Made by a program: the position numbers and the translations under genes. From positions 233,187 through 297,186 of the forward strand of contig JBBPTG010000017.1 in assembly GCA_038093975.1 (NCBI GenBank): a DNA stretch of 64,000 bases. The letters run 5' to 3'. The notes below the pieces were generated by a model. That model saw only the letters and a list, made by a program, of their open reading frames with translations. It was not told where the DNA came from and searched no databases. The stretch comes from Chalciporus piperatus. Its lineage: Eukaryota; Basidiomycota; Agaricomycetes; Boletales; Boletaceae. Shown here piece by piece: positions 11,836 to 24,100 of this stretch. Every line of letters begins with the position of its first letter. Position 1 is the stretch's first letter.

Positions 11836-12507
11836 ATCCCCACCTTTTTACGAGCACGACCACTCCTCGCTCGTGGACGCTGCCACCTCACACCACCCCA
11901 CCACCCTTCCCCACCTGTTTATGAGCACTGATTGTGCTCGCTCGTGGATGCTGCTGCCAGTCCAGTCCCCATCTCCACCTTTTCGTGCTCGTGCATGCCG
12001 CCACCTCACTCGCTCGTGCATGCCACCATCCCGCCCTCGTGATCCCATCAGCAGTGAGCAGAGTATACTAGTATGTAGTACATAGCTTGCAAATGTGTAG
12101 TGTTACCAAGAAATTGAATTGGTTTATTATGTCCTTTGTTTCACATGTGTGATGAGCCGAAATTTGAGCCAATAAGTATCTATAATTTGGTACATGGGCA
12201 TCTGAGGTACTACATTGCTCTACAGAAAGTACTGATCCCTGAGCTATGTAGGTTATGTACTAGGGGGAAGACTACAATAGCTACCATTGTAATATCGACT
12301 ATGTTGTGCTACAGGAGGAAACCTTTTTTCCTGATGCAGAACCCGTCAGTAGTTTCATCCATCCTCTCGCTATTGCAACTGATCGCTTTGGAACCCCAGC
12401 TCGTCCCAGTTGCAAGTTTTGCATCGTCTATTCTATCCTCTAAAGATCACCTGTCAAGTGTCGCAAAGAGATTCTGTACGAGTCCTTCAGCCGGACGCCA
12501 AGAGGTG
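11836..12507. other. Low-complexity and unassigned sequence
   Basis: 11840-12060 is C-rich and repetitive (CTCGCTCGTG, CACCTC). 12190-12500 has a hydrophobic, leucine-rich plus-strand frame (SILSLLQLIALEPQLVPVA) that could be the upstream, decayed part of the UFD4-like relic that follows, but this is a guess. Confidence 0.3.
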
Positions 12508-13450
12508 GACATTCGGGCCAATCTCCCCTTGCTATGTTGGTCAAGAAGTTGCAAGAAAGTCTAACAAGGATGGAGAACTTTGAGGTGATCACTATCGCGC
12601 AAGGGAGTGATGGTAACTCGACTCTTGTTATGCATATTCTGTCGCTAAACTCGATCATCTTTAGATTCAAAACGCGGCTCCCCATCCTTGCTCGCTCGTC
12701 AATTATGACTCCGCTTGACCGCAGACAACGACTCCGATATCCCACGCAATCTCCAGAATATGGTAGTCTCGATTCATGCCATTGCGACGTTCCAAGCCCT
12801 CAATGACTACCTCCGCCCTCGTGTTTCCGGACTGATTGCCAGTGGCCGTTTGTCTAACATGCCCGCAGCATTGGCTGCGTCTGGCTTTGGCCCCGGGACG
12901 GCCTCTCGCACACACCCAGAACACGACGCCCCGCCGCCGCCGCCACCAGCTCGGCCTCGGTCGCTTCAGTGGTACATTCTACATTGCCGGATCGTTGTCC
13001 ACCTCTGTCGGATCGTTGTCCACTTCTGCCGGATCGTTGTCCCCCTCTTTTGCATCACCTCGCATCCCCTCTATAGGCAATCGACCCAAGGAACGACCGC
13101 CTTGACGCTACACGGACAGATACAGCAATGCTCCGAATTCCCAGAACCAACACTCCCGCTAGCCATCTCCCGTTTGACAGCACCCTCCCGCCCATCTACT
13201 ACACTCAGCCTAATTCTTCGTTCGGATCGCTTGCCCATTACCCAGACGATCCCAATGGCGCTGCGAGCCGACTGGAAGCCGCGCCAGCAATGTGAAGTCG
13301 TCGTCATCGCGAAACACAATCAAAGCCTCTAGAAAACTCGCCCCCTTCCAAGTCCATACTCGAGGGGGCGCCTCGGAAGCGAATCGGACGGACGACGACG
13401 AAGACTTCCAGCTGGTGATTACCACCGGAAACACAACCTGTGTGCCGTGA
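12508..13450 (+). pseudogene. UFD4/TRIP12-like HECT E3 ubiquitin ligase, internal fragment
   Basis: Three islands in order fit the non-catalytic middle of UFD4/TRIP12-type ligases: SPLAMLVKKLQESLTRMENF (12515-12575), RLTADNDSDIPRNLQNMVVS with HAIATFQALNDYLRPRVSG (about 12708-12830), and an acidic DDDEDFQLVITTGN near 13398-13440. They lie in different frames, separated by low-complexity repeats and stops, and the HECT domain is absent. In intact fungi this enzyme ubiquitinates N-end-rule and ubiquitin-fusion substrates. Here it is a dead fragment, ending where a scrap of element C begins. The family call rests on remembered motifs and needs a search. Confidence 0.5.
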
Positions 13451-13582
13451 GACCATTCGTCATCTATGTATCGAGTCAGAGCAGAGGCGTCGTGATGAGC
13501 TTCACCCACGTGACCACGCGTATCTCGAGATGACCGCGAATGTGGTTCAACAACGTGAGTATTCCCCTCGTATTCCTTGCCA

Positions 13583-13814
13583 AATGACTTGGTGACTGGA
13601 TGACTGGATGACTGGGACTACTGAGGTTACTGGAGCACTGACTCACTGGACTACTGGATGACTGAGACTATTGGATGACTGGAACACTTGATTACTGGAT
13701 GACTGAGACAACTGGATGCCTGGGGCACTTGGCTACTGGCTCACTTGTCTGACTGGCTCCAGTCAGACAAGTAAGCTCCAGTCATTTCAGACTTTTTACA
13801 GTCTTGCTGATGGA
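13583..13814 (-). repeat. Scrap of gypsy family C (minisatellite near the pol end)
   Basis: From AAATGACTTGGTGACTGG to TTACAGTCTTGCTGATG it is almost identical to about 29810-30037 in the complete element C. It shares the imperfect ACTGG/GATGACTGG repeats and the dyad GTCTGACTGGCTCCAGTCAGAC. It shows that a second C copy once lay here. Element B copy 2 abuts it. Confidence 0.8.
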
Positions 13815-14286
13815 TGTTACGCTTGTACCGGGTAGGTCAAAGCGTAGACACAAAAGCCTAGTCAAAGACGAGGGTTTCAAAGGTAGCCTAACGATGGGAT
13901 GTCCACGTTAAGGCCTAGCGTCCGTTCAAGAGTGGGACGGTGACTCTCAGAGGGTTCAAAGGAAGCAAGGAATGACCAAGCTAGATTGCGTAGGTCTAAC
14001 TTAAGGTTACAGGAGGAGACTCGAGGGTTTATATAGATAAGTGAACAAGTTAAGGGCAGGCATAGAAGGAGTCAGAATGAGTCAGAATGAGCTATGACGA
14101 ATAAGGATGAGTCATGGTCAGTAAGCGTATGAGTCAGCGATGACGAAGTGTAGAAGGTGAGAGAACATGAAGGAATACTCGCTGACTAAGATGAAGTAAG
14201 AAATAAATGGCCTAGGCAGGACTTGAACCAGCGACTAGGACTTTAGTACAAGGTAATGGAGAAGGAAAGAATGAGTGATCGTAACA
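13815..14286 (-). repeat. Family B LTR, intact (3' LTR of copy 2)
   Basis: 472 bp, starting TGTTACGATCAC and ending AAGCGTAACA on the minus strand, with the inverted termini TGTTAC/GTAACA. It contains a TATATAAA-like box (TTATATAGA here, TATATAAA in copy 1) and an uninterrupted CTGAGAGTCACCGTC, the site where element A sits in copy 1. Confidence 0.85.
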
Positions 14287-14331
14287 TTACCCCCGTATTA
14301 GAATCAAGTCATCGACGAAGATAAACGCTAG

Positions 14332-15504
14332 TCAAATGTTTAACCCGTAGTGACCTGGAGAACCGGTCATGTTTGCATATCCGACATCGTCGGTTGGATC
14401 ATCTCCGTCATAGAGAGTGGTGTCGTCGTCGTCGCGTGAATAAGTCTCACCCGAGATGCGGGTATAGAGTGGAGGGGGGCGTCGAGCAGCTCGATTGGTA
14501 TTGGTTGATCGGCGGGAACGGGAAGAGGGTGCAACAGGTGGTGTGGTTGTATGTCTCTGTCCACGCCTAAGTGGGCAACGACCTTGAATGTGACCGGGTG
14601 CCCAGCGGAAGCACGTGGGACACTGGTATACGGGACAGTGGACACATATATGGCCCAGTCAGTGACATACGAAGCAGGCATCGTGGTACTGGGGATGTGA
14701 GGTGGATAGAGGTATGGTGCCAGTCCATTGTCGTTGCAAGGTAATGTGATTACGTTCTGCACGAAAGAACACTGCTTCCTCTTCAGCGTTCAAAGGGGAG
14801 CTAGACGCGGAAGGTGTCGACGAGGGAAGAGATGAGGCAGCGACTCCGATGACAGGGGTTGGAGATTGAGCTGCAGAGGCGGATTCTCTGAGGTAGCGGT
14901 CTAGGTCATCCAGAAACTCCGGCATCCGTAGCTCATAAAGAGCAATGCTGAGGTTGGTAATTAGATCACCGTGGATATTGCGGAGGGAAGCAGCTTCCGA
15001 ATGAGCTTGGTGAACCGTCGTCAGGGAAGGAGGAAGATTGGCAAGACGAGATGCTTGCAGGTAGGCACGGTAGAGGGCAAAGAGGGGTGACCCCAGGTCA
15101 AGGTGGGCGCCGATGGGTACGGAGAGACGCGAGTCAAGTAGGAAGTGGGACATATGATCCATGACGGCATTGTCCATCAACTTGTCACGAAGACGATGAG
15201 CGGTGAGTGGTAATTCAATGGGTAAGACTCTGACAGTGGGAGTAGCGGCAATATGAGTGGGGGCGTCTAGGTCTTCCTGCAAGACCAGCCATCCAGCGGA
15301 GTTTAATGGGAGACCGGTGGTATTCCATCCAGCTTCAGCGACGGTTGGGCTAGCGGGTTCGGGAGAGGAGGGACGAGTGGGTTGAATAGGTAGAGAACGA
15401 ACTTGAATAGGTAAACCAGGGGAGTAAGTAGGAGAAGAAGAAGAACGAGATAGAGAAGAAATGGAGGACATAGTGGTAGACGATGGGGTAGTAGGGGCAG
15501 ACAT
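14332..15504 (-). CDS. Family B third ORF, copy 2: Ser/Thr/Pro-rich protein with C-terminal zinc knuckles
   Basis: The ATG at 15504 opens about 390 codons to a TGA at 14332-14334, with one in-frame TGA at 14659-14661. The N-terminus is Ser/Thr/Pro-rich and the middle is helical (MPEFLDDLDRYLRESASAA). The C-terminus holds two Cys/His units around the stop: CFVCH, TGA, LGHICVHC, then CPTCFRWAPGHIQGRC. Both fit CX2CXnHX4C knuckles, a nucleic-acid-binding pattern known in retroelement proteins. The same TGA is present in copy 1. A one-base deletion near 15586 fuses this ORF in frame to the pol chromodomain in this copy. Confidence 0.65.
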
Positions 15505-16776
15505 AGTTTCAGCGGCGAGTTTTGCGTCTGACAGAAGATGGGGATCTTGAGGAAGAAGGGAAGGCGGATGGATGAGCTTTTTATAGTTTTCAAGAACATC
15601 CTTGGCGTGGGTAAGGTCTGTTTCTTTGAGCCAGCGGTCTTCGTCAGCAGTATATCCTTTCCAGCGAACCAGGTACGAGTGGCATCCGGAGAGACTTCGG
15701 TGTCGGAGAATCTTTTCGATCTCATACTCTTCTTCGCCGTCTATCAAGTCAGGTGGAGCCGGGAAGTTCGGTCCGTGGACGGAGTTTTCGCGATAGGGTG
15801 ATAACAGAGAAGCATGAACCATGGGGTGGATTTTCCATGTTTGTGGGAGGCGGAGTTTATAAGACAGCGGAGATAGGACCTGTGTAATGGTAAAGGGTCC
15901 TTCTCGTTTCGGGGCAAACTTTGGGGAGGTAAGGGATCGTTTGAGGTTTCTGACCTCTAGCCAGACTTTGTCTCCTTTGGTGAATGGTTTGAACTTCTGT
16001 CGAGTTCATGCGGACATCACTTGTCTGGCAAGCTCGTGCGAGGCGAGTGCTTCGTCTCTGGCGGCAGTGAGGGAGTGAAGGCGAAGTTCGACAGCGGGTA
16101 GAGCGGAGTCGGCAATCACCGAAGGAAGAGGACGTGGTTCATATCCCATCATGAGATAGAATGGGGATTTGCCGGTGACGGAGTGGGGTCAATGATTGTG
16201 TGCAAATTCAGTGTGGGAGATAGAATCAGCCCAGGATATGGGGTTATCTCTGCAGTAGATTCGGAGATAGGTTTTTACTTCCTGGTTGACATGTTCAGTT
16301 TCCCCATCGGATTGGGGATGGTAGGCGGTGGAGAGGGAAAGGTCGTATCCAAGGATTCATCCTAGTTCACGAGCGAACTCGGATGCGAATTGTGGTCCTC
16401 GGTCACTGATGATTTTGTCGTAAAGGCCGAATCTCAGGTAGACTTTGTGGAAAAAGAGGGAGGCAATCCCTTCGGCGGTGACAGTTTTCCTAGTAGGGCA
16501 GAGAATTACCCCCTTCGTAAGCCCGTGGTCGACCACGACCAATAGAGAATCGAAGCCGTTGGAAATGGGCAGGTCGGTGATTAGGTCACAAGACACTTGC
16601 TGGAACGGTTTGGAGCTCTTCGACGGTATGGGCATTAAGGGTGGAGTAGTTGGATGTGTGTTCGCTTTATTCTGTTGGCAGGTTGCGCATCCTTCGACAT
16701 ATTTGCGCACAAACTGTGCAAGACCAGGCCACCAGAATTCAGCAGCAACCAGCTGTCTAGTCTTGAGATAACCCGG
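15505..16776 (-). pseudogene. Family B pol, copy 2: integrase and chromodomain remnant
   Basis: Reading 16710-16357 gives the integrase core start ([35 protein letters not shown]). The frame is then broken by three TGA codons (16357-16359, 16189-16191, 16006-16008), each facing CGA in copy 1. The end reads VHASLLSPYRENS and a chromodomain (EYEIEKILRHRS...YLVRWKGYTADEDRW). The inactivation is therefore by point changes as well as by the copia insertion. Confidence 0.8.
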
Positions 16777-17016
16777 TGTTGAACGTATTTACGCTCATAG
16801 TGTATAGTTCACTACGTTTCCATAAACGACAGTTGATTAGGTAATCACCACTGTACACTTATATATTCAAACTCAGTCGATCTGAGTTAATACAACTCTT
16901 TAACCACAACCACAATGTTGCAATCAGGTGAGCGAGCACAAACTCCCTTTGTGTCTACGCAGTATGCTGCTCTGGTAGTCCATAGCCTTAGGGCTTAAGA
17001 CGACACCAGTTCAACA
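16777..17016 (+). repeat. Copia 5' LTR
   Basis: 240 bp with perfect 8-bp inverted termini: TGTTGAAC at 16777 and GTTCAACA ending at 17016. The left border is exact because family B sequence stops there. No second LTR is present for comparison. Confidence 0.75.
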
Positions 17017-17032
17017 GGTTATGAGCCCTGCC
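17017..17032 (+). promoter_or_regulatory. Primer-binding site, half-tRNA(iMet) type
   Basis: GGTTATGAGCCCTG follows the LTR directly. It is complementary to the anticodon region of initiator tRNA-Met (GGGCTCATAACC), the internal primer known for Drosophila copia. Confidence 0.65.
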
Positions 17033-17281
17033 AGCACACTTGTGCTCGGCATCATCTGAACGCTCTGGATGATGATGCGTCTTCACGCTCTGAATCCATG
17101 TGCTTGTACCACCGCGTTCTAGAAGTGTTTTTACGCTCGAGTTTCTGCGCTTTAGGCAAGCGACCATGGGGTCGCTATGCCGGTACGAATCCAGAAGCTC
17201 TGACTGCGCTTTTTCATTCTTTATTGAACGATAAACTTACGCGTTACTCTTCAGATTCGCTACTACTCTCCATCTCGCAAA

Positions 17282-19240
17282 ATGTCTTCCTCCAGCTCCA
17301 CCTTCGCCTCTATCCCCACACTCAACGGCTCGAACTACCTTACTTGGGCCCCCAAGATGCGCGCCTACCTCATGTCCATCGGAGTCTTCTATACGACTCA
17401 GAAGGCAGAGGATGTGGATGACGACGATTGGTCTAAGAACACGGAAAAGGCAGTCGGTTCTCTTTACCTGAAGCTCAACGCTTCTCTCCAACGTCGCTGG
17501 GAGGAGGAGAACAACGCCAAGGCTCTTTGGGACGCTCTCAAGGACGCCTTTTCCCATCCCACCTTCGCCAACGTTTACGACGAGTATGACACCTTCGAGA
17601 ACATCAAGTTCTCTCTTCACGAGTCCCCGGCTGGGACTTTCTCGAAACTCAGGACCGCGTTCCAGAAGTTCGACCAGTACAAGTTCCCTCTCTCGGATTG
17701 CTGGCAGATCCTGATGACTTTGAGGAAACTCAAAGTACTTCCTTACATGTCGACATTTTTACAGCTGCTTAACGCGAAGTCCGGAGATTCTTTGAAGGAC
17801 ATCACGACTACGGAGATTGAGATAACGGGCACGGGCGCAACGGAGGTAAGAACTCCACGTGTCGTCACTCGGGCTGGCGCCCTTCCATTTACCCTCGACG
17901 AGATTGAGCAAACCGCTCTCGGTGCTTGGTCTCAGCAAAATTCTTCATCTTCGCAAGCTCCACGCTCGAAGGCTCCCGCGCCTGCAAACCCTGCCCAGGC
18001 GTCCAAGATATCGGCTGTCAAGCCGAAAGGTCAGGACCCGCAGTTTACGCAGCAGCAGCAGCAGCCAGCGAATTCGAACAACGGTCAAGGGAATGCCAAC
18101 TCTAATGGCAAGAAGAAGAAGAAGCGCGGAACTCGTTCCGCAGAAGGTCAGGCAAAGAACGAGACTCGCAAGTCTCGTGCCCATGCCAACGACGCTTCGG
18201 CGTCCTTCGCCTTCTCTTCTTTCACCACCCCTCCCGTCGTTGTCGCACCTGCAGCCACCGTCTTCACCTCGCCCGCCATCGACCCTCGTCAACTCGCCCA
18301 CTCCTCTGGTGCTACCCAATACGGGCCACCAGCTTTTCCACAGACCCTGCGCAGCATTGACCTCGCGCACCGCATCCTGGTCACGCCAACTCCCCAGATG
18401 CTTCGTCGTCTCGACAAGGTGGCAAACCCACCTTCGGACACATTGTCTGAGGAACGGCCCAACAAGCGCCTCCATTTAATGGAGCGCGTCGACGTTTCGA
18501 CCCCGTTTGCATCGGTCGTGGAACTCCCTGACGAGGTTCCTATCACTCCTCTCGCTCCGCCCCCTCCTCGTCGCCTTACCTTGCGCGAACGTCTCGAAGC
18601 ACGTTTGCCGGAGACTCCGTCTCCATCACCATCACCACCACCAACAAATGACCCCATTGTCCGCTTGCCCGGACATTGTTGGCAGTCTATGTTCGGTGAG
18701 ATCGACCCTGGCACCTTCGCTCTGCCATTCATTACCACGGTTGCTCCTCTACCGGAAGAGGATATAGTCTCTCTGGGGGAGGAATACGATATCGACGACT
18801 ACATTGAGCGTTTTTACGCGGATGATGAAGTTGAGTCGCAACTGCTCGATGAGAGGATCGGAGAAGTCTTCCCGGACATGGGAGAATACTTCGACTTCGA
18901 CTATGATATGACTGAAAGGTCTGTCTCTTCACTCTCGCATCCTAGCGATGACGACTCACAACTGCCTTATTCACAGCAGTATGTAGAGTACATATTGTCA
19001 TCTGTCTTAGATAGCGAAGTACCAATGTGTATGTCGATGTTCGATCTCGATCCGTGTGAAGAATGCTTTAAGTTGAGTGATCCTGACGTCAAGTCGGATA
19101 TTTGGCTCCTTGACTCTGGAGCATCGTCTCACTTCACTTATGAAATGTCTGATTTTTCGGAATACAAAGAATTTGAAGTCCCTAGGCAATGTAAGACAGC
19201 AAACGGTCTAGTACCTTTTCAAGGGATCTATTGTCAGATT
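17282..19240 (+). CDS. Copia gag and protease
   Basis: The ATG at 17282 follows CAAA. The N-terminal 200 residues are a copia-type Gag (LNGSNYLTWAPKMRAYL, then SLYLKLNASLQRRW and AKALWDALKDAF). A long Gln/Ser/Pro-rich, basic linker follows. The protease motif is WLLDSGASSHFT at 19107-19140. No CCHC knuckle is seen, which is unusual for this group. The frame continues as a meaningless tail to 19369; the true continuation is in another frame from about 19240 (TDIKLISMG), so one frameshift separates protease from integrase. Confidence 0.85.
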
Positions 19241-20304
19241 ATCCCCTACCATCTATATGCCCACGACGGACATCAAGCTCATCTCCATGGGCACTTTACT
19301 CCAAGATCAAGACATCACTTTACGGTCCGCTGGCAACGGAACATTGATAGATGTTTGGCACGCCCGTAAAAAGGCTACCATTCTACAGTTCCACTCACAT
19401 CCTGGCTCCACAATGTATTTTATATGCGCCGATGTAGTCAAGACCAAACAATTCTCAACTGTGAAGCTATATGTGACAGACTATGATGTTTTACATCGTC
19501 GCTTAGGACATGCTTCCAAAGATGTCATACGTGCAGTGAAGAAGTACCTCAAGGATTTCCCTGCAGTTGAAATACCAGCGGATGATCATGTTTGTCCTGG
19601 CTGTCAACTAGGCAAACAACCTAATCGTGCATTCCCGCCTACTCAACGACGTGCTACTGAACCGTTTGAACTTGTTCACTCGGATCTCAAGTCATTTGAA
19701 ACGGAATCGTACTATAGGAACAAATATATCATCGTTTTTTATGATGATTTCACATCAATGTCTTGGATCAAGCCGTTGCGAAACAAAAATGATGCACTGC
19801 CTGCTACTCGACAATTTATCAAAATGGTCCAAACGCAATGGAAAAGCCAAGTAAAAGGCTGGATGTCCGATGCTGGAGGAGAATACAAGTCTAAGGCTTT
19901 TGATGAAATGCTTCGAAATGAAGGAATTCTTATATATCAAAGCGCCCCACACACTCCTCAGCAGAACGGCAGAGCTGAACGGCATATCCGTACGCTCATG
20001 GACAAGGCACAAGCAATGCGTCTTCACGCTTGCTTACCATCATCATTCTGGGAATTCGCAGTTCAACATGCTCGGTATCTCCACAACAGAATCCCTAACA
20101 GGAGACTGAACTGGAAAACACCACTAGAGCTACTAACTGGCGAACTTTCATCTCTCAATCACGTTCGCGTATTCGGATGTGGTGCCTATGTGCATCTTCC
20201 CGAAGACACTCGTGGTGGAAAGTTGCAACCAAAGTCACAGCTAATGGTTTATCTGGGAGTTTCTCCTACGAACGAAGCCAATATGCAATTTTTGCGACCT
20301 AATA
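19241..20304 (+). pseudogene. Copia integrase, interrupted by a MITE
   Basis: Opens after the frameshift with TDIKLISMGTL. The zinc finger is HRRLGHAS...CPGCQLGK. Catalytic residues lie in HSDLKSF, SDAGGEYKS and QQNGRAERHIRTLMD. The GKTPLELLTG-like and VFGCGAYVHLP segments mark the integrase end. The frame leaves copia at 20305, where the MITE starts. Copia sequence resumes at 20679 (TSAHAVFDENLFPKCPN) and runs through an acidic linker to about 21013, with no RT. Confidence 0.85.
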
Positions 20305-20676
20305 CAGCTAGCTGCAAAACCATAGGCCGATTTTTGGATCCTTCGACTTAGGATTTTTGTTTATATGTGGCGCGCGGACAAATAGAACTATTCCTAACGT
20401 GGACTATCTACGCGAAGCAGAGGGTACATTCACCTATTTCTCACTGTCTCACAACCTTGAACTGACACTGCGTGAGTAGTGGGTTAACTCCAGAGTATGA
20501 ATGGCTTGAATCATTTGCTAAGGACAGTTACTTCAAGGCGAAGTTTGTGGGCAGATATCGCGTAGATACTTAGATAGTCCGCGTTAGGAATAGTTCTATT
20601 TGTCCGCGCGCCACATATAAACAAAAATCCTAAGTCGAAGGATCCAAAAATCGGCCGATGGTTTTGCAGCTAGCTG
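20305..20676. mobile_element. MITE, 372 bp, TA target duplication
   Basis: Begins CAGCTAGCTGCAAAACCAT and ends with its inverse complement. The arms match over about 107 bp with only a few mismatches. TA flanks both sides (20303-20304 and 20677-20678). The TA target and CAG...CTG termini fit Tc1/mariner-type non-autonomous elements. It has no coding capacity and sits in the copia integrase ORF. Confidence 0.9.
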
Positions 20677-20678
20677 TA

Positions 20679-21013
20679 ATTCCATCCACACATCTGCGCA
20701 TGCAGTTTTTGATGAGAATTTATTCCCCAAGTGCCCAAATTCAAAACCTCACCGTGCTGTATCCCTACTGAGACGAAGACGTCATCATCAAGAAGATGGA
20801 GACGCTAATCAAGAGGATGGAGACACTAATCATCCTGATAGTGATCCAGAGGACGAGAACCCCCGTCACCCAGAGCAACCACGGGTTCCACCCCCTCAAC
20901 GGCCTGAGGAAATACCCCGTGATGATGAATCAGCGGATGATGACGAAGAAGAAGCAGAAATTGCTCCTGTACCAGTCACACCCCCTCGTCGTGTACCGAC
21001 GAACAATGCTCCA
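20679..21013 (+). pseudogene. Copia post-integrase linker
   Basis: Reads TSAHAVFDENLFPKCPN, the usual sequence after copia integrase, then a Glu/Asp/Pro-rich linker (DGDANQEDGDTNHPDSDPED, VPVTPPRRVP). It ends where the hAT left terminus starts. Confidence 0.7.
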
Positions 21014-21198
21014 TAGGCATGAACACGGGTAACCCCCGGGTGTCCAGTGTCGGACCCGGACCCATACCCGCAGAATACCCACACCCTCACGGCGGGTACG
21101 GGTTATGATGAGGGTTAGATGTGGAATACCCTAGGGTATACCCTTGACAGGTATACCCGCGGGTTGCTCTATAATGACCTGTAACAAAGTATATACGA

Positions 21199-24100
21199 CT
21201 AGATAGCGATGATACGATCCCACCCATCCTCCAATTCATCCTCCTCATCACCCACAATGTCCTGCAAAGCACTGACTGTTTTCACGTCATGGTCATCAAC
21301 GAGATTGAGTGCGCTCCAGGTGTTGAGGCAAAGGAGAGCACGTGTAGAGTGTACATTGAGTCGAGAGCGGACATGAGAAAGGAGAAGGCGACCACGGCTA
21401 AATAGTCGCTCGACTTCGACTGAGGTAGCTGCGAAAAATTATTAGCAAGCCAACGAGCCCCTCTGAGCAGGATTGTACTCACAGGTGATAGAAAGATAAT
21501 CACGGGCCATGCGAGAAAGCCGGGGGTAGGTGCTCCGGCGTTCATACCACCATGCAAGAGGATCAGTAACATGCTCAACATCTACGCTCAGGTAGCGATC
21601 GAGCTCTGAGCGGAGGTCAGTGAGTTTTGGTGGGGCAAGAGCAGGAAGATGATCGAATATATTATTGGGCTGCTTGGATTTAATCAAGTCGTCCATGATG
21701 ATGGTGATAAAACTCACGGTTTTGTTTTTTTCTGTAGCGGCGGGTGTTGTGTCCTCTATATCCGTGTCATCGTTGTCGTCAGTGCTGTTGTATGACCGTT
21801 CGAATTCGTGTCTAACGAGTTGTTCAGCTGTGTCAATCCACTCGTCTTGCCACTGAGCATTCTTGAAGTAGGTGAGTTTGTGGCGAGGATGAAGAACTAA
21901 GTAGTAGTTCAATGTGAGTCCATGTTGAATATTGAATAGTGACTCGGAAAAACTCACCCATAGCAATGCGATAGACTTCCGAGCTGTCCGTCCGTGAGTA
22001 ATACCTGTTGAGCGTTCTTCCAGCGAGTGAGACAGCACAGCAAATGGATGGAAGATACTCGCGGTTGCGCGAGCATTCCTTGAAGACCGTGTGGATGTGG
22101 TCCATTGCTGGGATGACCGTAGCGAGGTTTGGAGTTGAACGTGAAAAGAACAGTGTGGCGGCCTTGAGCACCTGAAAGAGGTAATTACGTTTCAGGATCA
22201 AACACACCGCAGCGCTGCCAACACACCTTGAGTACGTCGTGCAGCTGCTGTATAACCTTCCACTCCACATCTGACAGCTCATACTTCCTCAAACCCAGGT
22301 CTCGACGCTGGGTAACTGTATCGATCGCTTTTCGATGCCCCAATGCGTACTCCAACATGTCAAAGGTCGAGTTCCAGCGCATGCGAATATCTCGAGGCAA
22401 CATTGTCACACTCTCTCGCAATGCTTGAAGGATTTCTTTCCAGGCAGGAAGGGCATGTGTGGTCGATCTGAGCACTTTTACAGCAAGTTTACGGAGCTGG
22501 GAAGAAGCTGGTGTTCAGCGCCATTGGTACGTCCACCATCTAACTCACCTTTACCAGTGCTAACCTGACTGAACGTACTGTTTTCAGCACGGCTTTGTTC
22601 TCTTCTGCAGTCAGCTCCGTGCACTCATCCACCCATCCCTCATCGTTGTCTCCCTCCACTTCGTCCGAGTCGCCAGTAACGAGCTCGTTCAACAACTCTG
22701 CGTTGTCATCGTCCAATTCTTCACACAGTTCAGCAAGTTCCGACTCATCCTTATCCGCTACATCAATGTTCTTCACATCGAAAACAGAAATCAGCGACTT
22801 GGCGACCAGGTTAACTACGTGCAGGAAGCACCGGGTGTGGCTGGGTGAGCCAGCAAAGGTTGGTACGAGCTCGGACAGGTCTTCCACCATTTTATCGTTG
22901 TTAGCGGCGTTATCGCATGTGACTGCAAGCATCTATGCAACCTGTCAGCCCCCGGTAAGTGTCTAACATCAAAACATACCTTCTCTGCTAACCCAAACTC
23001 CTCAAGCATCTCCGCAAAGGTTGTTGCCATTTCTAGGCCCGTATGTGACTGTGTCTGCATCAGTGCTCGTACACGCTGTGATAAGGTGCGTCTAACTTAC
23101 CTTTGCCACCTCAATTATGTCTAACGGCATTGTAAGTGCACTTCCTTTATGTTCCAAGTGGACGCAGAAGGCAATATATGCCTTATGGTTCGGGGACGTC
23201 CAACCATCTGTTGTAAAATTCAATTTTCCGTCGTATTCCTAGTACGAATTCATTATTCTTGGAGCTCAAGACAGTCTGTGAATATACTAACCTGTAGCAT
23301 CTTTGCAATGTGATTACGCGTGCGTGCAAACACCAGTCGCACGTCACGCGAGACGGTTACACGAGACGGTAAGTAATGCTCTGGACGACCGGTTTTCATC
23401 AATGACTTAAAACCTCGGTCCTCGACGATCAAAAACGGCCGCAGATTTTCAGCCACCCAGCGGACGATTTCAGCTCTTCACGGAACACAGTCAATCAAGA
23501 GTTATCATGTCAAGGTCACGAACATACCTGGTTTCCTGCCGCGTATGTTGGCGGTTCGAGTAAGCTATCTTTCCCTTTCCCATTCGCTCGAATACAGCAG
23601 TTATTGATCCATCCTTTAGGAACCCTGGAATGATCGTGTTCCGCACATCATCGGCACACTTCGCATCCTCGGCTGCTTTCAGAACTTCCTTTCCCCAACA
23701 CAACTTGGCATGTTTCCAGAGATTTCCGGTGGACCGGGCATCTTTTTTGTCGAGGAAGCGTCGTACAATAGCATTGCATCCGCAGCCCGTGCACCTGAAC
23801 TCATGGGCACGGCGCCCATTTCTTTCGACAACGCGCGGTGTTGGATCAAAAAACGCATATATAGTGGAGGTCCAGTCTTTCGACAGGCGTTCTAACCCAT
23901 CGTGAGCTAATAATAATCTAATGTAATAAATTTTAACTTACTGAGCTCATCCTCGGCACTCTCAACTTCTACTGCAGGTGATGAGGTACGTGTTTCACTA
24001 TTTGCACAACCGTTGTTGAGATCATCTTCATCAGGAACTTCCTCAACAGTTGGCTGTCGACTTCGCCCAGTGGTGGGAACTGGTACTCGAGATGATATAC

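Larger units (their letters stand above)
13815..16776 (-). mobile_element. Ty3/gypsy family B, copy 2 (5' part missing)
   Basis: Matches 37165-39995 plus 47951-48071 of family B copy 1. It keeps one complete LTR, the third ORF, and the integrase-chromodomain end of pol. Its upstream side is cut at 16776/16777 by the copia LTR, inside the integrase finger region. Everything 5' of that is not found elsewhere in the window. Confidence 0.85.
16777..21013 (+). mobile_element. Ty1/copia retrotransposon, 3'-truncated
   Basis: Has a 5' LTR, a primer site, gag, protease and integrase in the copia order (integrase before the expected RT). RT, RNase H and the 3' LTR are missing because the sequence runs into the hAT element at about 21014. 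It inserted into family B copy 2 at 16776 and was later hit by a MITE at 20305. One frameshift lies near 19225-19250. Confidence 0.85.

Noticed and set aside
13583..13814. Regularly repeated ACTGG units as a CRISPR-like array (also 29270-30035)
   Set aside because: Units are short, imperfect and contiguous without unique spacers, and the host is clearly eukaryotic; it is a minisatellite of element C.
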